Assembly: GCA_007693635.1 (NCBI GenBank)
Contig: REDE01000090.1
Span: 1 to 44,964, forward strand
Direction of reading: 5' to 3'
DNA: 44,964 nt
Source: Flavobacteriales bacterium
GTDB lineage: Bacteria > Bacteroidota > Bacteroidia > Flavobacteriales > Schleiferiaceae
Position 1 is the stretch's first letter. The number at the start of each line of letters is the position of its first letter. Below are positions 1 through 9,088 of the stretch, in pieces. The position numbers were made by a program, and so were the translations under genes. The notes beneath the pieces are model-generated. The model ran no database searches. It was not told the origin of the DNA and saw only the letters and a list, made by a program, of their open reading frames with translations.

Positions 1-2
1 TA

Positions 3-992
3 TCCAATAAAATTTTCAAACAAGCCAAACTCCTTTCTCATGCGCTGCCGCCTCACATTTCTGAGTTTAAAATAAAATTCTTGCCCACCAAGAAAAATCG
101 AATAAAACCCTTGGCCCCGGCAGTTTCTAACGCGCTGATCGTTGCAGAAATTGAAGGATTAAAGCAACAGAACAAAATTTATGTACAGAGTTCAGTTTAT
201 GAAGTTTTTTTGGCCACATGGAACGATATTCCAAACACCATCAAAGAAATTGGGCGACTGCGTGAATTGACTTTTCGCCTGGTAGGTGAAGGCACAATGG
301 AGCCGTATGATCTTGATGGTTACGATAAGATTTACCGACATTTAATTTGTTGGGATAATCAAGATAAACAAATTGTTGGGGCTTACAGACTCGGTTTGGG
401 CAAGGAAATTTATTCGCTCTACGGCATACGTGGATTTTACGTGCCTACACTTTTTAAGGTAAAGGGTCCGGCAAAAAAGCTTTTTGCTGAAGGTATTGAA
501 ATGGGAAGGGCTTTTATTGTTCCCGAATATCAACAAAAGCCATTGCCGCTATTTTTGCTCTGGAAGGGAATCGTTAAGGTGTGGAATGCACACGCTGAGC
601 ATAATTATTTGGTTGGATGTGTTAGCATAAGCAACAGTTATTCTAAATTTTCTCGAGCATTGTTGATGCGGTACATTCTCGACAATCATTACAATCACGA
701 AATGTCGAGTCATATTGTGCCTCGAAATCCCGCTCAGGAAGAAGTTGACAATTCTGCTGTTATCGAATTGTGTAATGAGATTTCTCAGGATGTAAAAAAA
801 CTTGATAACCTAATTTCGGATATTGAACCAAACGGATTAAAAGTGCCTGTTTTGCTCAAGAAATATATTCGACAGAATGCTCAGATTGCGGCCTTTAATA
901 TCGATTATTCGTTTAATCAAACACTGGACGGATTGATGTTTATCGATATGAATGACATGCCGTCGGATATGCTGAAAAACTTACTGGACTAA
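3..992 (+). CDS. GNAT-like acyltransferase domain protein (hemolysin/ornithine-lipid acyltransferase-like), 5' end outside the window
   Basis: The frame of the listed 81..992 ORF stays open to base 3 (SNKIFKQAKLLSHALPPHISEFKIKFLPTKKN...). The TTG at 81 is therefore probably internal and the gene starts upstream. Motifs such as GRLRELTFRLVGEG and IVGAYRLGLG resemble GNAT/hemolysin-family acyltransferases. Confidence 0.7.
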   Translation, partial: SNKIFKQAKLLSHALPPHISEFKIKFLPTKKNRIKPLAPAVSNALIVAEIEGLKQQNKIYVQSSVYEVFLATWNDIPNTIKEIGRLRELTFRLVGEGTMEPYDLDGYDKIYRHLICWDNQDKQIVGAYRLGLGKEIYSLYGIRGFYVPTLFKVKGPAKKLFAEGIEMGRAFIVPEYQQKPLPLFLLWKGIVKVWNAHAEHNYLVGCVSISNSYSKFSRALLMRYILDNHYNHEMSSHIVPRNPAQEEVDNSAVIELCNEISQDVKKLDNLISDIEPNGLKVPVLLKKYIRQNAQIAAFNIDYSFNQTLDGLMFIDMNDMPSDMLKNLLD

Positions 993-1046
993 AGTTGAAG
1001 GAAATAATGACTAAATGTGTAACTGTGCTGTGTTTTACTATTTAAG

Positions 1047-1979
1047 TCATGAATTTGAACGGATAAAATCCAAATTTCTTTTGAGTCCGGTATACTTGGT
1101 CCGCTTAACTGCACTGTGGCGAAAGATCTCCCGAAATACCTCTTCAGTAATTTCCATCCACTCACTTTTGTTCATTTGGAGTAGATCAGGATGAGGATCG
1201 AAGGCCTTTTCGGTATGGGGCTTGGAAAAGCGATTCCAAGGACAAACTTCCTGACAAATATCGCAGCCAAAGGCCCAATTATCCATTTTGTCAGAAAACC
1301 AAGAAGGGATAGCCTCTTTGTATTCGATGGTTAAATGCGAAATGCAACGATTGCTGTCTACCACGTACGGTTCGGGTATGGCATCGGTCGGACAAGCATC
1401 CATACATCGTGTGCAACTACCACAGTAGTCCGCAACGGAGTTGTCGGGGGCTAAATCTAAGTCGATGATGAGTTCCCCGATAAAGTAGAAACTACCCGTG
1501 CTTTTTGTGAGTAAAAGAGAGTGTTTGCCAATCCATCCTAATCCGGATTTTTTTGCCCATGCCCTTTCCATTACCGGAGCAGAATCGACAAAACATCTGC
1601 CGTCTACCTCGCCAATCTCATCACGTATTTTTTGCAGAAGAACATACAGCTTATCTTTCATTACTGTATGGTAGTCTTTTCCATACGCGTAACGCGATAT
1701 TTTGGGGGCATCGGGATGCTGAGGTTCTTTTTCGGGGAAATAGTTGAGTAGAAGCGAGACTACGCTTTTAGCTCCCGGGACGAGTAATGTAGGGTCGAGT
1801 CTTTTATCGTAGTGGTTCTCCATCCATTGCATACTGCCCTGGTAATCGCGTTTTAGCCAAGCATCCAGACGCGGAGCCTCCTCTTCGAGAAATTCAGCTT
1901 TACTTATCCCACAGCTCAAAAACCCCAAGTCTTTGGCCCAAAGCTTAATACGTTCCGCATTTTTTTGAGCTTGCGTCAT
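1047..1979 (-). CDS. queG: Epoxyqueuosine reductase QueG
   Basis: Two 4Fe-4S cysteine clusters ([29 protein letters not shown]) and overall QueG-like sequence. Confidence 0.95.
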   Translation of the reverse strand: MTQAQKNAERIKLWAKDLGFLSCGISKAEFLEEEAPRLDAWLKRDYQGSMQWMENHYDKRLDPTLLVPGAKSVVSLLLNYFPEKEPQHPDAPKISRYAYGKDYHTVMKDKLYVLLQKIRDEIGEVDGRCFVDSAPVMERAWAKKSGLGWIGKHSLLLTKSTGSFYFIGELIIDLDLAPDNSVADYCGSCTRCMDACPTDAIPEPYVVDSNRCISHLTIEYKEAIPSWFSDKMDNWAFGCDICQEVCPWNRFSKPHTEKAFDPHPDLLQMNKSEWMEITEEVFREIFRHSAVKRTKYTGLKRNLDFIRSNS

Positions 1980-2006
1980 GGGAATTCTGTTTGCGAAAAA
2001 TGTTTT

Positions 2007-3038
2007 TTAATCGAATAGGCCGCCTTGGGAAGTGCGGCGATAATCGCGTTGAAAGTGGCGATATGCCTTTTCTGTAGCAACTCTTCCGCGTGGTGTGCGC
2101 ACCAAGAAGCCTTCCTGAATGAGGTAGGGTTCATAGACTTCTTCTAGTGTTCCTGACTCTTCACCTACAGCCGTGGCGATGGTTTTCATACCCACCGGTC
2201 CTCCTGAAAACTTATCGATAATTGCTAGTAAGAAGCGATTATCCATATCGTCGAGTCCGTTTTCATCAACTTGCAGCGCGTCTAAGCCAAATCGTGTTAT
2301 TTCTAAATCAATAACTCCGGTGCCTTTTACTTGTGCGAAATCGCGAATACGACGCAATAAAGCGTTGGCTATTCGTGGCGTTCCTCTACTGCGTCGGGCT
2401 ATTTCAACCGCAGCATCGGGAACAATTTTCACTCCGAGAATGGAGCCTGAGCGCTCAACAATATCCGATAAGAGCTCGGTCGTGTAATATTCGAGGCGTG
2501 AATTAATTCCAAAACGCGCGCGCAATGGAGAGGTGAGCAGTCCGGAGCGGGTAGTAGCACCAACCAGCGTAAAGGGGTTTAAGTCGATTTGTACACTGCG
2601 CGCGTTGGGCCCAGTTTCTATCATAATATCTATTCGGTAATCTTCCATTGCCGAATAGAGGTATTCTTCTACCACCGGACTCAGTCGGTGAATTTCGTCG
2701 ATAAATAGAATATCACGCTCTTCCAATCCAGTTAACAGACCCGCAAGATCTCCGGGCTTATCCAGTACCGGGCCGGAAGTAGATTTTACATGTACACCAA
2801 GTTCGTTTGCCAGAATGTAGGATAAAGTCGTTTTCCCTAATCCTGGAGGGCCATGAAGCAATACGTGATCTAAAGCTTCGCCGCGCTGATTCGCGGCCGC
2901 CACAAATACCTCAAGATTGTCGAGCACCTTTCGTTGTCCGGCAAAATCGCCAAAAGATTGGGGTCGGAGTTTGCGTTCAAACTCTAATTCTTCCGGGCGT
3001 AGGCCTTCCCCAGAGGGATCCAAAACATCATTTTCCAT
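2007..3038 (-). CDS. ruvB: Holliday junction branch migration helicase RuvB
   Basis: [11 protein letters not shown], Walker [12 protein letters not shown], Walker [13 protein letters not shown]-terminal RTPRGRVAT. Confidence 0.98.
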   Translation of the reverse strand: MENDVLDPSGEGLRPEELEFERKLRPQSFGDFAGQRKVLDNLEVFVAAANQRGEALDHVLLHGPPGLGKTTLSYILANELGVHVKSTSGPVLDKPGDLAGLLTGLEERDILFIDEIHRLSPVVEEYLYSAMEDYRIDIMIETGPNARSVQIDLNPFTLVGATTRSGLLTSPLRARFGINSRLEYYTTELLSDIVERSGSILGVKIVPDAAVEIARRSRGTPRIANALLRRIRDFAQVKGTGVIDLEITRFGLDALQVDENGLDDMDNRFLLAIIDKFSGGPVGMKTIATAVGEESGTLEEVYEPYLIQEGFLVRTPRGRVATEKAYRHFQRDYRRTSQGGLFD

Positions 3039-3221
3039 TCGTTAATGCTCGTTTGAGTACCGCACAAAAGTACAACAAACGAAGCACCTTACGCATGCTT
3101 AAAGCAGTTGTCAAAAAAAAGTTGGTAAGTGGTGCTTGGTTAGATATTCCTTTTTATCTTTACCCCCAGTCATGTATGAACTCATAATTGACATTTTTGT
3201 TTAATCCAAATTCCCTCCGTA

Positions 3222-3833
3222 ATGCTACGATTACAATCACTATACGCTTTTTTTCTCGGATTTGCCATTCTAATTGCCACGGGATGTGGTAAAGAAAAAA
3301 CGGATGATGAAGTTCCGTTGGATATTAATTTGAATGAAGAACTTCAGGGTGAATGGAAGGCTACGTATCTTTTTGCCGACCTCAGTGTTGAAGTTGCGAA
3401 TTGGTTAAGACCTAATGTAAAAATCTTCAATATACTCCAAAGTGGCGGGGTGACTTTCGATAGCGTTAGCATGAAGGCCCAGTTCGACATTGTTACGGAT
3501 ATGGATATTCAGATTCTAATCGGTGAAACGGAATTGCAGCGATTATCCGAGCGAGATGTTGAAATTGATTCTCGACTGAGTTATGAGGTTATCAATAACA
3601 ATTTAATGCGGTTTTACGTCAACGACTCCATCGATGACCCCATATATCTTTTTGAATATATCGCATTCGACGACATTACTTTCTTTCCTATTGAAAAAAG
3701 TGAAACCGAACTTTATTTGCGAGCGAATGTGGATATAATCTCTAACTTTGGCGATGATGTTCCCGAATTACCGTCGGGAGATTTGCCAACGCGCGGATTA
3801 TTGTACATGCGCTTGGTTAAAGTAGCACAGTAA
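3222..3833 (+). CDS. Hypothetical lipoprotein (tandem paralogue A)
   Basis: Signal peptide with lipobox-like ATGCGKEK; shares the YEV..NN..RFYV.D...DDITF....LRANV pattern with the next ORF. Confidence 0.75.
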   Translation: MLRLQSLYAFFLGFAILIATGCGKEKTDDEVPLDINLNEELQGEWKATYLFADLSVEVANWLRPNVKIFNILQSGGVTFDSVSMKAQFDIVTDMDIQILIGETELQRLSERDVEIDSRLSYEVINNNLMRFYVNDSIDDPIYLFEYIAFDDITFFPIEKSETELYLRANVDIISNFGDDVPELPSGDLPTRGLLYMRLVKVAQ

Positions 3834-3860
3834 TAATTGTCAAACTAAATTCCACCTTTT

Positions 3861-4469
3861 ATGAAAAAACTCTTTATGATGTTTGCCCTTTCGGGTATTG
3901 TCTTGGCCTCTTGTTCCAAAGATGATGATGATAACAATAATAACAACAATGCTCCTCGCGAAGTTTCGATGGAAGAGGCGGCTAGTGGAACGTATTCAAT
4001 GAGTGGTTTGCGGGCCAATCTCAATATTGAGTTTGAAGCTCCATTTTTGGGGAAAGTCGATATTCCTCTTAACGTTCAAGGTAGTCAGTTTAATGGTGAC
4101 GTTAGTTTCACCAGTGATAAAGTTATCTTCGATGTAGCTATGGTGATCGACTATGAATTCACCATTTTGGGTCAGCCGAATTCTGATACCGACGATGGCA
4201 GTGTTACCGCGAGAATGAGTTACGAGATTCTTCCCAATAACCGTTTGCGTTGTTTTGTTCAGGATGGTACTGACGACGAGCCGTTCGTATTTTTCAACGG
4301 TTTGGAGATTGATGATATTACCTTTATTGTAACGGAACGCCTAAATACGGGGGTTAAAATGCGCGCAAATGTTGATACGGAAATCGACTTTGGCGGCATC
4401 ATTCCTGGAGCACCTGCCGGTGACGGTTTGCCTACAGTTGGACAGGTATTTATAGATCTCAAGCGCTAA
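3861..4469 (+). CDS. Hypothetical lipoprotein (tandem paralogue B)
   Basis: Lipobox LASCSKDDDDNNNNNN; YEILPNNRLRCFVQDGTDDEPF...DDITFIV....MRANVD parallels paralogue A. Confidence 0.8.
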   Translation: MKKLFMMFALSGIVLASCSKDDDDNNNNNNAPREVSMEEAASGTYSMSGLRANLNIEFEAPFLGKVDIPLNVQGSQFNGDVSFTSDKVIFDVAMVIDYEFTILGQPNSDTDDGSVTARMSYEILPNNRLRCFVQDGTDDEPFVFFNGLEIDDITFIVTERLNTGVKMRANVDTEIDFGGIIPGAPAGDGLPTVGQVFIDLKR

Positions 4470-4491
4470 TCGGGTCGAATAAAATCTTTTT

Positions 4492-4531
4492 ATGCGTTAC
4501 TTTCTCTTGCGGAGGAGGTAACGCATTTTTT
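4492..4531 (+). terminator. Rho-independent terminator after the tandem lipoproteins
   Basis: ATGCGTTAC (4492-4500) / GTAACGCAT (4518-4526) stem followed by TTTTTATT. Confidence 0.75.
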
Positions 4532-5336
4532 ATTGCTTGGATCGAAGCTTTCTAATAAAGTTGTCTAAAGCTTGATTAAAAAGAGCGGGCTGGTCAACGT
4601 TAACCACATGTCCACTATCGGGAACGATTACCAAACTGGCGTTACTGTGTTTGGAGGCAACTAACTTCACGGCCGGTAAGAACATGTAGTCCTCATCCCC
4701 CATAACGTAAAGCACAGGATGAGTGGTGTCGTTTTCTCGAAAGAACTTCATCAAGTGATTCAACTGTCGTGTAATGGTTATCCAACGGAGAAACTCTGAG
4801 TGGTAGAGTTTTTTTGCTTGACGAATAAATAGACTTCTGGATTTGCGATGGCGCTTTTTGGGCATCAATATGAATGCGTATATGCGGTAAATCCAGATAA
4901 AGGGCAGTAATCGCTTAATCCGATGAACCATCCAAACGAGTAGTCTTGAGCGCGTATTGAACTTTACAATGGCTCCACCCATAATCAGTGATGCTACTCT
5001 ATTGGGATAGTCTTCCGCAATTTTTCGTATTACTAATGTGCCAAGCGAAATCCCTACCATATGTGCGGGAGGAAGCTTGTGGTGATCCATAACTTCGACG
5101 ACGTCTTTACAGATTTCGGCAAATTTGTGGGGTTCATTACTCATCCAATCGCGAAAGAATACGCTGCCTCCATGTCCTCGAAGATCGATGAGTAAAATAT
5201 GATAATTTTTTTCACGAAAACTCCGTAATTGCTTGTACCATACTGTGCTGCTTCCTCCAGCTCCGTGTACAAACACGAGCCAAGGAGCATCTGCGCTCTC
5301 CGCCTTATAAATAGTATGATGAAGCAAGTCGGCCAT
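4530..5336 (-). CDS. Alpha/beta hydrolase
   Basis: VFVHGAGGSS oxyanion region, nucleophile elbow GISLGT, C-terminal DSGHVVNVDQP. Confidence 0.9.
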   Translation of the reverse strand: MADLLHHTIYKAESADAPWLVFVHGAGGSSTVWYKQLRSFREKNYHILLIDLRGHGGSVFFRDWMSNEPHKFAEICKDVVEVMDHHKLPPAHMVGISLGTLVIRKIAEDYPNRVASLIMGGAIVKFNTRSRLLVWMVHRIKRLLPFIWIYRIYAFILMPKKRHRKSRSLFIRQAKKLYHSEFLRWITITRQLNHLMKFFRENDTTHPVLYVMGDEDYMFLPAVKLVASKHSNASLVIVPDSGHVVNVDQPALFNQALDNFIRKLRSKQ

Positions 5337-5369
5337 ATTGAATGAACTTTATTCAGATCGTTGGTAGTC

Positions 5370-6674
5370 TCACTGAATGAATGTGGGTAAAGATAATACT
5401 TCCAATGCTTTTATCAAAACAGCTGTTTGCTGCTCAAAGTTTTGGCGGTATTTATCATCAATAGGTTCAGCGGTGGGCAGATCTTCTTTTAGTGGGTCTA
5501 CTTGCACTCCATTTTTCCAAAATCGGTAGCAAACGTGAGGTCCGGTAGCTAAGCCAGTACTCCCAACATAGCCAATAACGTCGCCTTGTCGCACCGACTT
5601 CCCTTGACGCATACCCGAGGCAAACTTGCTCATATGTAGGTATTGTGTACTGTAGACACTATTGTGGCGAACCTTTACGTAGTTCCCATTTCCACTGGTA
5701 TACCCCATTTTTTCAATCACACCGTCGGCGGTTGTTCGAATTGGCGTTCCTGTGGGCGCAGCATAGTCGGTTCCTAAATGCGGTTTCATTTTTTTCAAAA
5801 CCGGATGAAATCGTTTGGGATTATATCGGCTACTGATGCGGAAGAAATCGAGCGGTGCTTTGAGGAAAGCTTTTTTCATCGCGTCGCCATTTTCGTCGAA
5901 ATAACCTTTGTAGGAGCCATCTTCATTGCTGAACCAAAAAGCATTCCATAGCTTTGAGCCGTGATAAAACTGTGCTGCAGGAATCCGGCCATAGGAAACA
6001 GGAATGCTATCGTCGACAATTTGCACTTCATACAACAATTTGATCCAATCGCCTTTTTGAATTCTGAAGAAGTCGATAGCCCAACCGTAAATGTCGGCCA
6101 TGTTCATAATGACTTGCACCGGGACACCTTGCTTTTGTAGGGCCTCATACAATGACGACTCCACAATGGCAACAGCGGTGTCTACCCGTATCGTAGTTTC
6201 TTTTTCAAATCGCTCTACGTAAATGGAGTCTCGTAGGTTGAATTTGTAATATACCAGGGCAGATTTTTCGTAAAGAAGAATACTAGGGGTTTTTATGGTG
6301 TCGTCTCGAAGATGTAAAAAGTGATAAGTTTCACCCGGACGCACCAGTCGAACATCAAAAATACCTTCAGCTGCGGTCACGATGCGGTGGACATCTTGGT
6401 GGGAAAATCCTCTATTGAGAAGAATGCTCCCCATCGTTTGTCCAGACTCCAAGCTGGCTTCTTCAAAACGATATACAAGGGTGTCGAAGCCCATTTTATA
6501 GAATGGTTCTGGTGCTTTTTCGACTTGAGTTTTTGCAGTGGGTCTTTTGTGCTCTGCACGATTACTTGGTTCGCGAACGAAGAAGTATAAGAGGGTAATA
6601 ATTGGAATAGCTACAGCTAAAACGCGTAAAATCAAACCGCTTGATACACGGTACTTCTTTAAGTTACTCATCAA
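5370..6674 (-). CDS. M23 family metallopeptidase (LytM-like)
   Basis: HLGTDYAAPTGTPI..ADG, GNGNYVKVRHN..YSTQYLHMSKF, GYVGSTGLATGPHVCYRFWKNG. Confidence 0.92.
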   Translation of the reverse strand: MMSNLKKYRVSSGLILRVLAVAIPIITLLYFFVREPSNRAEHKRPTAKTQVEKAPEPFYKMGFDTLVYRFEEASLESGQTMGSILLNRGFSHQDVHRIVTAAEGIFDVRLVRPGETYHFLHLRDDTIKTPSILLYEKSALVYYKFNLRDSIYVERFEKETTIRVDTAVAIVESSLYEALQKQGVPVQVIMNMADIYGWAIDFFRIQKGDWIKLLYEVQIVDDSIPVSYGRIPAAQFYHGSKLWNAFWFSNEDGSYKGYFDENGDAMKKAFLKAPLDFFRISSRYNPKRFHPVLKKMKPHLGTDYAAPTGTPIRTTADGVIEKMGYTSGNGNYVKVRHNSVYSTQYLHMSKFASGMRQGKSVRQGDVIGYVGSTGLATGPHVCYRFWKNGVQVDPLKEDLPTAEPIDDKYRQNFEQQTAVLIKALEVLSLPTFIQ

Positions 6675-6680
6675 GCAATA

Positions 6681-7631
6681 CTATTTTAGCTCCTCTAAAG
6701 TCGTTTCTACCCACTGTTTTCCCCACTCCTCTTTTTCTTGTTCGGACCATAATTCCGGATAGAAAATTCGCTTTTGGAACCTTGGAGGCAGATAGCGTTG
6801 CCAATTGGTGCCTCCGGTTGCGGCGACATCTGCAGGTCGGCGCGCGAGATAAGCAACGGCTGTTTTGTAATGCTGAAGTGGCCAGTTGACATTTACATTT
6901 ATATCGAGCAATCGAAGCGCACTAATTAGCTTTTCTTTGGTTTCAGCGTCGGTGTCACAGTCCTTAAATCGTTGCCAAATATTGCGATCTTTCGCGATCT
7001 TAGCCTCTTCCAAGAAAAGCTTTTGGTATTTTTCTTCGAATTGCTTTAGGGTGAGTGTCTTTTCGCCAGTTTCAGCTATGGTTGCCCCATTTCGCCAATA
7101 GATATTGGCTAATTGTGTTTCCAAATCCGATGTCTGAAGACTTTCTCTTTTGTCAGCTTCTACGAGGTAGATGAGATCGGTACAGCCAATTTCAATTTGG
7201 CGATACTGAGCCGACTGAAAGCCACTCGCCGGAATCAGTGCTAGTCTGAATTGTAAAAACTGTTCTCTATCCATGCCCTTTTCCATCACTCCAAAGGAGG
7301 TGGTAAGTGCGTGAAAGTAGCGATTGATGCGCTGAATTTTGTCCATCAAAGCATTTGCAGGGACTTCATCCCAAGCCTGTATTTGTCGGATTTCGTGCAA
7401 GGAGAGCTTAAAATACAACTCGGTAATCTGGTGATACATGATGAAGATTTCTTCATCGGGGATATCGGTTCGGGGTTTTTGCAGACTCAGTAAGGTATCT
7501 AGCTGAATGTAATCCCAATAAGTTATGTAATTTGCGTAGAGAAGTCCATCTAGAAAGGCCAGGAGATCTTGGCCACTCGCTTGATATTTCTTTTCCAGCG
7601 CTTCAATGCGTTTAAGCAATTCCTGATTCAT
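6681..7631 (-). CDS. Tryptophan 2,3-dioxygenase family protein
   Basis: YITYWDYIQLDTLLSLQ, DEEIFIMYHQITELYFKLSLHEI, NWPLQHYKTAVAYL, ATGGTNWQRYLPPRFQKRIFYPELW. Confidence 0.92.
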   Translation of the reverse strand: MNQELLKRIEALEKKYQASGQDLLAFLDGLLYANYITYWDYIQLDTLLSLQKPRTDIPDEEIFIMYHQITELYFKLSLHEIRQIQAWDEVPANALMDKIQRINRYFHALTTSFGVMEKGMDREQFLQFRLALIPASGFQSAQYRQIEIGCTDLIYLVEADKRESLQTSDLETQLANIYWRNGATIAETGEKTLTLKQFEEKYQKLFLEEAKIAKDRNIWQRFKDCDTDAETKEKLISALRLLDINVNVNWPLQHYKTAVAYLARRPADVAATGGTNWQRYLPPRFQKRIFYPELWSEQEKEEWGKQWVETTLEELK

Positions 7632-7682
7632 TGTTCGGTGGGGTTTGCGCGGTAAAAGTACGGAGCAAAAAATAAAGAGAAG

Positions 7683-7697
7683 CCCTAAAAGTTAGGG
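7683..7697 (-). terminator. Putative terminator hairpin after the DUF3108-like gene
   Basis: CCCTAA/TTAGGG stem with a 3-nt loop; the minus strand continues into T-rich CTTCTCTTTATTTTTT. Confidence 0.55.
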
Positions 7698-7705
7698 GAT
7701 TTTGC

Positions 7706-8545
7706 TCAGTAGAATTTGGGTGGTGTTTTTAGGTTTGCAAATTCTTTTAACTCTAGGCGAACGGCACCTACACGTAATTTACTTTTCAGGAGAATAGGCA
7801 TGCGGTTTTGATCGTCAGTCACCCAAATGGTCATGGTTTCTTCGTCGTTGAATACTCGACCTTTTTGAACGACAGGGGTAAACTTTAGGGTGCGAATTTT
7901 TCCGTGTTTGGTGCTGAGAACTTCGCGGCCTTTGAATTCAAGAAAAAAACGAAACATCTCTTCATCCAAGAAGGTTGGAATGTATAGTCGATCGCCAACT
8001 TGAAGATTACGAGTGTCTAATAAGCGAGCATAATAAAACGCGGAGAGAATATCTTGCGTTCTTTCGTGATCCATGCTGTATTCTCGTTGTTTTTTTATGT
8101 CAAAAACGGTTTTGCTCGCGTGATCAAAGACGTAATGTTGTTGTTTGGAGTAGCCTCCTTCATTGATGTCGCGGACAAATTCAGTGGGCACTTTTTTATT
8201 GGGATCGAAGTAGGTTTCGTAGCGATCACGGACCTTGAAGAAGACGTCGAAAAAAGAGTAACTATTGCCAGTTCCTACAATGTGAAATTGTCCGGGAATT
8301 TTTTTTGATGGATTGATCGTTAGTTCAGCTTCACCGGCCTTGATCAATCCGTAAGCGACGTAGTAGGTCATTTTTTCACCTTCGCGAAAACTGACTTCGG
8401 AGATGATGGGTACTTCGCGGTATTTATTTCGACCAGTAGCCGCCATGAGAAATGCGATAGCTCCGAAAACCAGATATTTTGTCCAGTGGTAACTGGTCGT
8501 GCTTGATTTATACCAAGGCTTGCCTGTGCTTAGTTTCGCTTTCAT
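7706..8545 (-). CDS. DUF3108 domain-containing protein
   Basis: FREGEKMTYYVAYGLIKAGEAEL...FFKVRDRYETYFDP...PVVQKGRVFNDEETMTIWVTDDQNRMPILLKSKLRVG. Start set at MKAKLSTG (8545) rather than the upstream start at 8602. Confidence 0.8.
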   Translation of the reverse strand: MKAKLSTGKPWYKSSTTSYHWTKYLVFGAIAFLMAATGRNKYREVPIISEVSFREGEKMTYYVAYGLIKAGEAELTINPSKKIPGQFHIVGTGNSYSFFDVFFKVRDRYETYFDPNKKVPTEFVRDINEGGYSKQQHYVFDHASKTVFDIKKQREYSMDHERTQDILSAFYYARLLDTRNLQVGDRLYIPTFLDEEMFRFFLEFKGREVLSTKHGKIRTLKFTPVVQKGRVFNDEETMTIWVTDDQNRMPILLKSKLRVGAVRLELKEFANLKTPPKFY

Positions 8546-8602
8546 GATTGTAAAGATAATTGGTCTTATCGATATGTATGCAACACAAGTGCCACAAATC
8601 AA

Positions 8603-9055
8603 TTACTGCTTATCTTGGGAATCTAGCCAGATGGTTACGGGTCCGTCATTTACCAAGTGAACATCCATCATTGCGCCAAATTCACCAAAGGATAGCTTTT
8701 CTTGGCCGATTTTTTCTCCCAATTTTCTCGCAAATATTTGCATCCATTTTTGGGCTTCTTCGGGTTTTGCGGCGCGGGTAAATGACGGACGATAGCCCTT
8801 CTTGGTGGAGGCGTGTAGGGTAAATTGACTTACCAAAAGCACTTGACCTCCTGTGTCCATCACGGATAAATTCATCTTCCCTTCTTTATCGGGAAAAATA
8901 CGTAGTCCACTAAGTTTTTGCACCAGCCAATCCACCGCTTCTTGTGAAGCGCCCTCACCCACGCCGATAAAGACCAATAGGCCCTGATTTATTTGGCCTA
9001 CTGTTCTTCCTTCAACATCTACTCGAGCATTTTTTACGCGTTGAATTAGTAACCG
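8603..9055 (-). CDS. dtd: D-aminoacyl-tRNA deacylase
   Basis: LLIQRVKNARVDVEGRTVGQINQGLLVFIGV, LLVSQFTLHASTKKGYRPSF, DVHLVNDGPVTIWLDS. The exact start is uncertain (9073 or slightly downstream). Confidence 0.95.
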   Translation of the reverse strand, partial: RLLIQRVKNARVDVEGRTVGQINQGLLVFIGVGEGASQEAVDWLVQKLSGLRIFPDKEGKMNLSVMDTGGQVLLVSQFTLHASTKKGYRPSFTRAAKPEEAQKWMQIFARKLGEKIGQEKLSFGEFGAMMDVHLVNDGPVTIWLDSQDKQ

Positions 9056-9088
9056 AATACCCTGATTTATCATTTTATCCCGAAGTAT

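Noticed and set aside
2173-2487. + strand ORF of 104 aa inside ruvB
   Set aside because: Entirely antisense to ruvB; no domain signal and Ser/Ile-rich composition typical of shadow frames.
3930-3952. Gat/aat triplet run as a phase-variable microsatellite
   Set aside because: Encodes a DDDDNNNNNN linker just after a lipobox, common in Bacteroidota lipoproteins; imperfect triplets would not shift the frame.
7683-7697. CCCTAA/TTAGGG as a telomere-like motif
   Set aside because: Single inverted pair, not a tandem array; explained as a terminator stem.
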